From positions 1 through 57,049 of the forward strand of contig JAFQCH010000003.1 in the NCBI GenBank assembly GCA_017416485.1: DNA of 57,049 nucleotides, in the 5' to 3' direction. Origin of the DNA: Clostridia bacterium (GTDB lineage Bacteria > Bacillota > Clostridia > Oscillospirales > Acutalibacteraceae). Every line of letters starts with the position of its first letter. Positions within the stretch are counted from its first letter, which is position 1. A program made the position numbers and the translations under genes. The notes beneath the pieces were generated by a model. That model ran no database searches, was not told the DNA's origin, and saw nothing but the letters and a program-made list of their open reading frames with translations. Of this stretch, positions 50,474 to 57,049 are shown one piece after another.

Positions 50474-51409
50474 TTACAGTGTCCAGGTAAGCCAAAAACG
50501 GGTTGAGTCACGGACAAAGGTGATGTCGGTCAGCACCATGTTGTGCAGACCGCTTTCAAAGGCATCTGCCATATCTTCTTTTTCCCAGTCGAAGAAAATG
50601 ACCATACTCAGCTGTGTCGGCACGGCAACATCGAGAATGCGGAAGCCTGTCAGCCACCAGTGCTTTTCGGGACCGCGTTCAAGATAAGGCTTGCCGTTTT
50701 TGCACAGCTGGAAGCCCATCATAACCAGGTCTTCATCGGCTACCGCTTCAAAGTGGCGCACAAAATTGTTTGCATCGCGGTAATAAATACCCACTTCCCC
50801 ACCGACGGTAACGCCGTACTGCCCTTTCCAGAGCTGAATCATCCACGATTTGCCGCCATACTCAAAACGGATACGCTGCGTGATGTAATAAAGCCCGAAT
50901 CGAGAAGAAAACGCATCATACAAGGAATTAAAACCGAAAATGCGTTGTATGGGATATTGGGTGGAATAAAAAATATCCTGCTCGGGGTCATAGGCAAAGC
51001 CGAAAATATCGACGTAAGGCCCGATGAGTTCCATAATGTCCGCCATCTGCGGATTTTGTTCAACCAGCTGTTCGAATTCCTCTTTTGTCAGCTCGTTGGG
51101 ATCCTTTTCGACAACCACTCTCGTATCCCAGTCGATTTCAATATCCTTTTCCGGTTCCACCACCTCACCGTTGACATCGGTAACGGGAGTGCTGCCGGGG
51201 ATGTAGGAACCCTGAATTTCATCGGGGAAGGTCAGATCCGCATCCGCCATTACAGGGGGCTGCGTCGGAATATTCTGTTCCGCAGGGGCTTCCTCGGTCG
51301 GCTTTTCGCTGATGACAACAGAAACACAGCCGCTGCACAGCACAATGCTGAACACGAGCACGGCGGCAACCGTACCCCTGAAAAAACCGTTTCTGATGAT
51401 GCGCAACAT
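50474..51409 (-). CDS. DUF4474 lipoprotein
   Basis: The 311-residue protein has a lipoprotein signal (FRGTVAAVLVFSIVLCSGC, Cys at about residue 28), then a Pro/Glu-rich spacer and a DUF4474 domain. The domain is recognised by GFAYDPEQDIFYSTQYPIQR, FGLYYITQRIRFEYGGKSWM and WKGQYGVTVGGEVGIYYRD. DUF4474 is common in clostridia and has no assigned function. It may be anchored to the outer face of the membrane. A GGGGGA stretch precedes the ATG at 51409. The downstream gene on this strand is nth, probably on the same transcript, although a functional link is not obvious. Confidence 0.82.
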   Translation of the reverse strand: MLRIIRNGFFRGTVAAVLVFSIVLCSGCVSVVISEKPTEEAPAEQNIPTQPPVMADADLTFPDEIQGSYIPGSTPVTDVNGEVVEPEKDIEIDWDTRVVVEKDPNELTKEEFEQLVEQNPQMADIMELIGPYVDIFGFAYDPEQDIFYSTQYPIQRIFGFNSLYDAFSSRFGLYYITQRIRFEYGGKSWMIQLWKGQYGVTVGGEVGIYYRDANNFVRHFEAVADEDLVMMGFQLCKNGKPYLERGPEKHWWLTGFRILDVAVPTQLSMVIFFDWEKEDMADAFESGLHNMVLTDITFVRDSTRFWLTWTL

Positions 51410-51538
51410 ACAATTCCCCCTGCGACAGAAATGCCGTTGTTTTGATTTTACCAAGTAAAAGGCATATATATATTTAATTTATCATTTTTTAAAGAAAATG
51501 TCAACCTCATTATGTCACGTGACCGAAGGAATCTCTTA

Positions 51539-51567
51539 TTGCTTTTTTTAAGAAATCGTGTTAAAAT
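51539..51567 (+). promoter_or_regulatory. Promoter of the FAD-protein operon
   Basis: TTGCTT (51539-51544), 17 bases and TAAAAT (51562-51567). AAGGAGG precedes the start codon at 51614. Confidence 0.65.
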
Positions 51568-51613
51568 AAATCGGTTGCAGAAAATGATGCCGCAACACCA
51601 TAAGGAGGATATT

Positions 51614-53020
51614 ATGAACACAGATGTAGTAATCGTCGGTGCAGGCCCTGCCGGTATTTTCACGGCGATTGAAATGCTTCGCAACGGTTGTAAAGACAAA
51701 ATTGTATTGATTGAAAAAGGCAGTCCCATCGAAAAACGGCACTGCCCTAAAGATAAAACGAAAAAATGCGTCAACTGCAAACCCAACTGCCACATTACAA
51801 CGGGATTTTCGGGTGCGGGTGCTTTTTCGGACGGTAAACTTTCCTTAAGTTACGAAGTCGGCGGCGACCTGCCGAGCCTGTTGGGTGAAGATTTTACACA
51901 GGATCTGATTGACTACACCGACACCATTTATCTTGATTTCGGTGCGGACACCCACATTGAAGGTGTTTCCAACCCCGAAGCGGTGAAGACAATCCGCAAA
52001 AGAGCCATCAAAGCAGGCTTAAAGCTCGTTGACTGCCCCATCCGCCATCTGGGTACGGAAAAGGCACAACAGTTGTATTATGACATTGAAAAATACCTGC
52101 AGGAAAACGGCGTTGAAATGTATTTTCAGCATGAATGCGTGACACTGCTGCTTGACGACGAAAATGCCGTGTGCAAAGGTGTGCGTGTTTCCGACGGCAA
52201 ACAGGAATTTGATATTTTTGCAAAACATACCGTGATTGCCGCAGGCAGACGCGGTGCGGACTGGCTTGAAAAAATCTGTGCAAGCCACAACATTGCCCAC
52301 CAGCCCGGTACGGTTGACATCGGTGTGCGCGTAGAAGTACGCAATGAAGTCATGGAAACGGTCAACGAAGTGCTGTATGAATCCAAGCTCATCGGCTATC
52401 CGCAGCCGTTCCGCAACAAGGTGCGCACATTCTGCCAGAATCCGGGCGGTTTTGTCAGCCAGGAAAACTACGACAACGGTCTTGCCGTCGTCAACGGCCA
52501 CTCTTACAAAGAAAAAAAGAGTCAGAATACCAACCTTGCCATTCTGTGCTCTCACAACTTCTCGGTGCCGTTCAACCAGCCCATCGAATATGCACAGAAG
52601 GTCGGCGAACTGACCAACATGCTCGCAAACGGCCACATTCTTGTGCAGCGTTTCGGCGATATTCTGGACGGCAAGCGCACGTGGGAAAAGGAACTTTCGC
52701 AGTCCAACGTAAAACCCACCCTGCCCGATGCCGTTGCAGGCGACATCACCGCCGCCATGCCCTACCGTTCCATGACCAACATCGTCAACTTTATTCATGC
52801 CATGGACGAGGTTGTGCCCGGTTTTGCATCGCACGAAACCCTTCTGTATTCCCCCGAACTCAAGTTCTATTCCAACCGCATCCGTATGGACAAGCAGCTC
52901 AACACATCCGTTAAGGGCTTATATTGCCTTGGTGACTCCAGCGGATGGACAAGAGGCCTTATGATGGCATCCGCCATGGGTGTACACATGGGCAGAATCC
53001 TTGCCGGTGTTGCCGAATAA
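51614..53020 (+). CDS. FAD-dependent oxidoreductase (COG2509 type)
   Basis: This 468-residue flavoprotein has an N-terminal dinucleotide-binding fold (VVIVGAGPAGIFTAIEML, GxGxxG). A Cys-rich stretch follows (KRHCPKDKTKKCVNCKPNCH, about residues 40-60), then GFSGAGAFSDGKLSLSYEVG and a C-terminal region with YCLGDSSGWTRGLMMASAMG, which contacts FAD. These features match COG2509, a group of uncharacterised FAD proteins related to the geranylgeranyl-reductase/HI0933 superfamily. The cysteine cluster suggests an Fe-S or metal site. Substrate unknown. A lipoprotein gene follows by 22 bases. Confidence 0.85.
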   Translation: MNTDVVIVGAGPAGIFTAIEMLRNGCKDKIVLIEKGSPIEKRHCPKDKTKKCVNCKPNCHITTGFSGAGAFSDGKLSLSYEVGGDLPSLLGEDFTQDLIDYTDTIYLDFGADTHIEGVSNPEAVKTIRKRAIKAGLKLVDCPIRHLGTEKAQQLYYDIEKYLQENGVEMYFQHECVTLLLDDENAVCKGVRVSDGKQEFDIFAKHTVIAAGRRGADWLEKICASHNIAHQPGTVDIGVRVEVRNEVMETVNEVLYESKLIGYPQPFRNKVRTFCQNPGGFVSQENYDNGLAVVNGHSYKEKKSQNTNLAILCSHNFSVPFNQPIEYAQKVGELTNMLANGHILVQRFGDILDGKRTWEKELSQSNVKPTLPDAVAGDITAAMPYRSMTNIVNFIHAMDEVVPGFASHETLLYSPELKFYSNRIRMDKQLNTSVKGLYCLGDSSGWTRGLMMASAMGVHMGRILAGVAE

Positions 53021-53042
53021 ACAAATTACGGAGGTATAAAAA

Positions 53043-53759
53043 ATGAAAAAATTACTCGCCATTCTGATGGCACTCGCATTCGTTTTCTGTTTTGCCGCCT
53101 GCGGTGACAAGACAGCAGAAGAAGAACCCACCCGTTCGCAGGAAGAACTCATTGCAGAAGCCAACGAAGCCGCCGCAAAACTGGTTGAATACAAAGAAAC
53201 GCTGGACAAACAATTGCTCCTTGTCAACTCTGCCGACAACACAGACGGTTTCTTTGACCTTGCAGGCATGGCTGCCGCCGGTGCGCAACTGGATGCAGTG
53301 ATTGATCTGATCAATTTCGATTCGGATGAACTGACCGACGGTGATACATCTCCGGTGGACAGTGTTGCCACTGCAAAGCAAGCCGCCGATCAGATCCGCG
53401 AAATCGCGGAAAAAGTCAACACCGCCGCCGCAAAATATTATGCACAGTTTGCAGCCGCTTTCCCAGGTGCGGAAATGACAAAGATGTACTGCCTGACCGT
53501 GTTCATGAGCGGCGAACCCAGCAATTTCTTTGCCGCTGATTATACCGATGCAGACGGCAACAAAAAGACGGTATACTCCATCAGTTCTTTCACGGCCGAA
53601 ACCCCCGAAAACGTACTGTCTACCATCATGGATTACCTGTTTGCAGAAGAACCCGTGGCGGCGCGGAATGCAGTCACGGACGGCAATTTCAACATTGACA
53701 TGGATGCCGTGCGTGCCGCCGTCAGCGGCACCGTGACCGAAGGCAAAACAGCGGAATAA
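53043..53759 (+). CDS. Putative lipoprotein
   Basis: The 238-residue protein has a lipoprotein signal peptide (MKKLLAILMALAFVFCFAAC, lipid Cys at residue 20). The mature region is acidic and mostly helical (EELIAEANEAAAKLVEYKET, ATAKQAADQIREIAEKVNTA), with a beta segment in the middle. I recognise no domain. ACGGAGG precedes the ATG, and it shares a transcript with the FAD protein. A 20-bp perfect terminator follows. Confidence 0.75.
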   Translation: MKKLLAILMALAFVFCFAACGDKTAEEEPTRSQEELIAEANEAAAKLVEYKETLDKQLLLVNSADNTDGFFDLAGMAAAGAQLDAVIDLINFDSDELTDGDTSPVDSVATAKQAADQIREIAEKVNTAAAKYYAQFAAAFPGAEMTKMYCLTVFMSGEPSNFFAADYTDADGNKKTVYSISSFTAETPENVLSTIMDYLFAEEPVAARNAVTDGNFNIDMDAVRAAVSGTVTEGKTAE

Positions 53760-53767
53760 TTTACACC

Positions 53768-53813
53768 AAAATAAGAACAGCGGCAGAAGCGAATCTGCCG
53801 CTGTTCTTATTTT
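53768..53813. terminator. Bidirectional 20-bp terminator
   Basis: AAAATAAGAACAGCGGCAGA (53768-53787) pairs perfectly with 53794-53813 around a 6-base loop (AGCGAA), with flanking A/T runs in both directions. It separates the lipoprotein gene from the convergent beta-propeller gene. Confidence 0.93.
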
Positions 53814-53818
53814 GCTTT

Positions 53819-56284
53819 TTATGCAATCGGTTTGGTGGGGTCGCTGACGGCAACTTCAACGGAAGAATCATAGGAATAAGGCAGAGCCGTGTCTTCGACT
53901 GCCGTTTCAGGAACATAGGCGGGGGCAGCAGTTGTGCCGACAACAACACCGTTGACCTGCGGATTATAGGCAGGCGTTGTCATGACCACGATCATTTCGC
54001 CGTCGTCCTTGACTTTGGTTTCGGCTTCGGTTTCCACATAGTGCTTCCAGCCCGAGGTTTCATAAGGCACACGCACTTCACTGCAGGCAACCGTGCCGAG
54101 CAGGCTGCCGCTTGCCATATCAAACGCATAGACATTCGGGGTATGATAACAGGTGACGGCATAGGCTGTATCGCCGATATAGGTCACGCGTTCGGGGTTG
54201 GAATACAGTTCACTGCATTCGTATTCGTTGCGGATGACAAGCTTGTTGTCTTCCACCGCAAAATGAAGCACAGCACCGTGTTCCTGCATCCATATTTCAT
54301 AGCCGTATTCATCGGTTCTTGTGCCGTAGGAATACATCGGAATCATAAATGAGCCGTCATACACCGTGCAGAAAGCCTTGTGGTCGGTGGAAAGATTTGC
54401 ATTCTCATGCACGAGGGCATCGAGTTCTTTGGGGTTCATCGGGTCGGACACATCGAACAGAGAAATCTTTGCAGAGCCGTCAAGACCCGATTCGGTACCG
54501 CCGAAGCCCAGGCCTAAAATCAGGCCGTTGCCGATGGGATGCAAATAAGCCGAGAAGCCGGGCAGCTTGACTTCACCCGTAATGACAGGTTTGGTCGGGT
54601 CGGAAAGGTCGAACACAAACAGCGGGTCGGTCTGCTCAAAAGTGACAACATAAGCCCAGTCACCCATGAAACGCACACTGCGGATCTGTTCATTTTCGCC
54701 GTAATGTTCGCTTTCGCCGACAATAACGAGGTTGCTGTCGAGGACATACAATCCGTTGTCGCCGCCGAAGGTGACAGCAATGCGGAAATAGCCGTTGTGT
54801 TCGTCCATGGAGAACTGATTCAGCGGTTCGCCGGGGACACAGCCCGTTGCAAGGCGCTGTACCGTGCCGTCTGCAAAGGTGAAAGAATAAATCTGCGTGG
54901 AAACATAGGAAGAAGCGGAAACAGTCAGACCGTCTGCTGAGGGGTATTCCTTGACTTCATAAATTCTGCGTGCCACAAAGAGGTTTTCGTTGGTGCAATA
55001 CACATCCGTGCCGCCGCCGAGCACCGCCTGGGTGCTGACGGACTGACTGATATCGTCCATATTGAACAGGCTGACCACGGTGAATGCGGTGGGTGCGGAT
55101 TCGTCCATAACACTTAAGTTCGATTCGGGAACGGAAACACCGTCATCGGTGCCGATATAGGTCTTGGGAATCATTCTGTCTTCCAGAACGATGCACTGCT
55201 GTCCGTTTTTGGTGTAATCATAGGTGTAAAAATCGCTGTGGGTGGTCACAAGAATCAGTCTGCCGCCTGCAATGCGGGAGGAAAGATACTGTCCGTCCTG
55301 TGCAAAACGCTGCACAAAGGTCGGGTTGGCGGGGTCGGAAATATCATAAATGAGAGCCATGGTGCGGCTTTCCGAATAATCGGAATAATTGCAGGTGAGC
55401 ATCACGCAGAGGTAGTTGTTGTAAAGGAACATTTCGTTTGCGTAGTAGTAGGAAATCTTCTCTTCGTCAAACTGCTCCTTGAGAACAACGGTTGCAAGCT
55501 CTGCCATGCTATCGGCAGGGTATGCGCGGATGACATGCAGGGTGTTACCCTTGAGCAGATACAGGTTTTCACCGTCATTTTTGAGAATATCGGCTTCGTC
55601 AACCCCCTCGACCTGCACATTGGTCTGGCCGTACTGCGGCTTTGCGGAGCCGGCGGCAGTGCCAACGGTGGTTTCGCCGTCTTCCATTGCTTCTTCATCC
55701 ACATAAGCATCATCAACAGGTGCCATGGGTGCGGCATCGGGAACATCCATTTCGGGGACAACCATGGAATTAGCAGCTGCGGTGGTATCGGCAACAGCCA
55801 TATCTGCGGATTCATTCTTCATGCCACCGTTGAAAATGCCGCTGAAAAACTCCTTGACGGAGGAATCGCTGTCTTGCGCATAAAGATGATACGTATATTC
55901 ATAAGAATTCTTATCGGCATAAGCCTTGGCAAGGGTCAGAATGTCATCATATTTCACATTGCCTGCCATGAATTCGAATTCGGGCAGATCCTGCACGGTT
56001 TCATTCTGCGTGACACCGCTTGCGGGAACATCCGTCAGTTGCTCGGTGGATGCATTGTGCTCAAGCACAAGCGTTGCGACACCGGCAAGGCACAGGCAGA
56101 ACACTGCCGCAGAAGTAATCAGCGCAAGGATACGGTTTCTTTTTTTTGCTTTCACAACCTTCAGATTCGGCTGTTTGTCGAGCAGGGCTTTGATGTTTTC
56201 TTCGGAAAGGCTTTCGGGAAGGGGCAGTTCGTCATTGAGAACGGCGTTTTCAAGTTCGTTGAACATATTTTCATTTTTATCCAT
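53819..56284 (-). CDS. Membrane-anchored beta-propeller protein, probable anti-sigma factor
   Basis: The 821-residue protein has a short cytosolic head (residues 1-62: MDKNENMFNELENAVLNDEL ... KAKKRN), one transmembrane helix (about 63-85) and a low-complexity linker. A large extracellular beta-propeller follows, beginning at QTNVQVEGVDEADILKNDG (about residue 225), the signature of the PF09826 family. Propeller blades continue to about residue 740. The start at 56284 lies inside the end of the sigma-factor gene (8-base overlap) with GAGGAG 7 bases upstream, so the two are translationally coupled. That arrangement and the topology fit a transmembrane anti-sigma factor whose sensor is the propeller. 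The head lacks a recognisable zinc anti-sigma motif, so this role is inferred. Confidence 0.8.
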   Translation of the reverse strand: MDKNENMFNELENAVLNDELPLPESLSEENIKALLDKQPNLKVVKAKKRNRILALITSAAVFCLCLAGVATLVLEHNASTEQLTDVPASGVTQNETVQDLPEFEFMAGNVKYDDILTLAKAYADKNSYEYTYHLYAQDSDSSVKEFFSGIFNGGMKNESADMAVADTTAAANSMVVPEMDVPDAAPMAPVDDAYVDEEAMEDGETTVGTAAGSAKPQYGQTNVQVEGVDEADILKNDGENLYLLKGNTLHVIRAYPADSMAELATVVLKEQFDEEKISYYYANEMFLYNNYLCVMLTCNYSDYSESRTMALIYDISDPANPTFVQRFAQDGQYLSSRIAGGRLILVTTHSDFYTYDYTKNGQQCIVLEDRMIPKTYIGTDDGVSVPESNLSVMDESAPTAFTVVSLFNMDDISQSVSTQAVLGGGTDVYCTNENLFVARRIYEVKEYPSADGLTVSASSYVSTQIYSFTFADGTVQRLATGCVPGEPLNQFSMDEHNGYFRIAVTFGGDNGLYVLDSNLVIVGESEHYGENEQIRSVRFMGDWAYVVTFEQTDPLFVFDLSDPTKPVITGEVKLPGFSAYLHPIGNGLILGLGFGGTESGLDGSAKISLFDVSDPMNPKELDALVHENANLSTDHKAFCTVYDGSFMIPMYSYGTRTDEYGYEIWMQEHGAVLHFAVEDNKLVIRNEYECSELYSNPERVTYIGDTAYAVTCYHTPNVYAFDMASGSLLGTVACSEVRVPYETSGWKHYVETEAETKVKDDGEMIVVMTTPAYNPQVNGVVVGTTAAPAYVPETAVEDTALPYSYDSSVEVAVSDPTKPIA

Positions 56285-56819
56285 GGTAAAACTCCTCACT
56301 GAGTATGGTTCTCAATTTGGCAAGAGAACGGGATTTGACACTGCGTACGGTGGCACTGTTCATGCCGAGCATTTTGGCGATCTCATCGCTTTTATAGCCT
56401 GCGACCACTGACAAGAGCACAACCTGCCTGTCTTCGGGCGGCAAGGTGGCCACGGCTTCGCGCACGGTCAGGCGGTCTGCCTCGTCAAAGGCGGGACTCT
56501 CTTGATTGCAAAGGTCGGGATTGTCCTGCACAGCATCATCGGCGTATTCATTTTTGTTTGCGATGAGTTTGCGTTTGCACACATTGGCAAGTATTTTAAA
56601 CAGCCATGATCTGAACGAGTCCTCCTTGCGCAAAGAGGACATGTTGCGGTAAGCCTTTATGACCGCATCCTGCACGCAGTCTTCGGCATCGGCAGGATTT
56701 TTCATATACCACACCGCAAAACGATAAAGTTGCGGGGCATATTCGGCATACAGGGATGCAAACGCCGCGGTATCGCCTTTTACGGCGGCAGAAATGAGCT
56801 TCTTTTCCGATTGTTCCAT
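56277..56819 (-). CDS. ECF RNA polymerase sigma factor
   Basis: The 180-residue protein has sigma region 2 (LYAEYAPQLYRFAVWYMKNP, then DAEDCVQDAVIKAYRNMSSL and SFRSWLFKILANVCKRKL) and region 4 (LPPEDRQVVLLSVVAGYKSD, EIAKMLGMNSATVRSVKSRS). Regions 1 and 3 are missing, which defines the extracytoplasmic-function (ECF) type. AAAGGAAAC precedes the ATG at 56819. Its end overlaps the beta-propeller gene, the probable anti-sigma factor. A promoter-like TGCAAC sits upstream of the gene, as in many autoregulated ECF systems. The signal and regulon are unknown. Confidence 0.93.
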   Translation of the reverse strand: MEQSEKKLISAAVKGDTAAFASLYAEYAPQLYRFAVWYMKNPADAEDCVQDAVIKAYRNMSSLRKEDSFRSWLFKILANVCKRKLIANKNEYADDAVQDNPDLCNQESPAFDEADRLTVREAVATLPPEDRQVVLLSVVAGYKSDEIAKMLGMNSATVRSVKSRSLAKLRTILSEEFYHG

Positions 56820-56853
56820 AACTGTGTTTCCTTTCTTTCCCGTTCCCTTGCAA

Positions 56854-56915
56854 CTATAAGAGTGAGGAAAAATGATTTTTGTTGCAAATGTAAGAAAAAT
56901 TTTTAATAATTTCAA
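56854..56915 (-). promoter_or_regulatory. Promoter region of the ECF operon
   Basis: Two overlapping possibilities are seen on the minus strand. One is a sigma-A-like pair, TTGAAA (56910-56915), 17 bases and TACATT (56887-56892). The other is an ECF-like -35 TGCAAC (56881-56886, with the conserved AAC) and TCTTATAG (56854-56861) at a spacing of 19. The second would allow autoregulation. Neither is certain. Confidence 0.4.
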
Positions 56916-56983
56916 ATTACGGTTTATCGGGGAGTTTGATTTGCAGGAATTTTGGTTGATTGTCAATTATTAAAAGTTTTGGT

Positions 56984-57047
56984 CAAGTTTTTTCAAAAAC
57001 TTGCGGGGTCAAGGGGCAGCGCCCATTGTCGCCCGTCGCAACGGGCG
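56984..57047. repeat. Intergenic hairpin pair at the window end
   Basis: CAAGTTTTT-TC-AAAAACTTG (56984-57003) and CGCCCGT-CGCA-ACGGGCG (57030-57047) are two perfect hairpins separated by GC-rich DNA (GGGGTCAAGGGGCAGCGCCC). The arrangement resembles REP-like intergenic repeats common in clostridial genomes. The gene to its right is outside the window. Confidence 0.4.
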
Positions 57048-57049
57048 AA

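Overview
The window reads as a chromosomal contig of a Gram-positive Firmicute, most likely an anaerobic gut Clostridium-class bacterium of the Oscillospiraceae/Ruminococcaceae type. The reasons are strong GGAGG ribosome binding sites, TTGACA/TATAAT promoters with 17-base spacers, three dockerin-like secreted proteins, lipoproteins in place of outer-membrane proteins, KtrAB, YtqA, YdbS/YdbT and DUF6320 homologues, and sugar catabolism aimed at plant or host glycans (xylose, glucuronate, N-acetylhexosamine). The taxonomic placement is inference. I see no rRNA, tRNA or CRISPR array.

Layout. 1-330 is intergenic with hairpins and short repeats. 330-3309 (-) holds a HelD-type helicase and a radical SAM activase-like protein, divergent from a (+) operon of GPH transporter, TraX-like protein and YtqA radical SAM protein (3483-6548). 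6674-10039 (+) is GH20 hexosaminidase plus two bacterial PH-domain membrane proteins. 10159-13929 (+) is uxaC, a CBS protein and a DUF2079 membrane protein. 13972-16817 (-) is xylAB with its own promoter and a candidate operator. 16942-18120 (-) is a secreted dockerin-like protein. 18344-20057 (+) is an Fe-S scaffold-like protein with its partner GGGtGRT protein.

20058-22036 is an AT-rich foreign island. It carries two degraded toxin-immunity cassettes, each preceded by the C-terminal tip (HPNCRC) of a phage MuF-type minor head protein, plus shreds of further phage genes. A 90-base copy of the 3' end of the GGGtGRT gene lies at the far side and differs only at synonymous sites. This is the footprint expected of an element that entered the gene's 3' end and rebuilt it. 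The second cassette is interrupted in frame only by TAG codons, while none of the 42 chromosomal genes in the window ends in TAG, so amber recoding of the source phage deserves testing. I consider this island the most interesting part of the window.

22151-28420 (-) is a metal-responsive operon (ArsR/SmtB repressor, small HMA protein, Zn/Cd P-type ATPase), apparently extended by a 1259-residue CxxC-rich dockerin surface protein. 28706-34625 (-) holds cysK, a histidine phosphatase, topB, a DUF6320 membrane protein and a condensation-fold acyltransferase. 34758-39747 (-) is a transporter / alpha-beta hydrolase / CHAP-dockerin operon. 39920-40075 (-) is a 51-residue orphan protein behind a perfect consensus promoter. 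40266-42230 (+) holds a MATE exporter and a lipoprotein. 42269-49537 (-) is a run of secA, a CPBP protease, ktrB, ktrA and pyk. 49829-51409 (-) is nth with a DUF4474 lipoprotein. 51614-53759 (+) is an FAD protein with a lipoprotein. 53819-56819 (-) is an ECF sigma factor overlapping a membrane-anchored beta-propeller protein that looks like its anti-sigma factor. Perfect bidirectional terminators sit at three convergent junctions: 13933-13967, 42242-42267 and 53768-53813.
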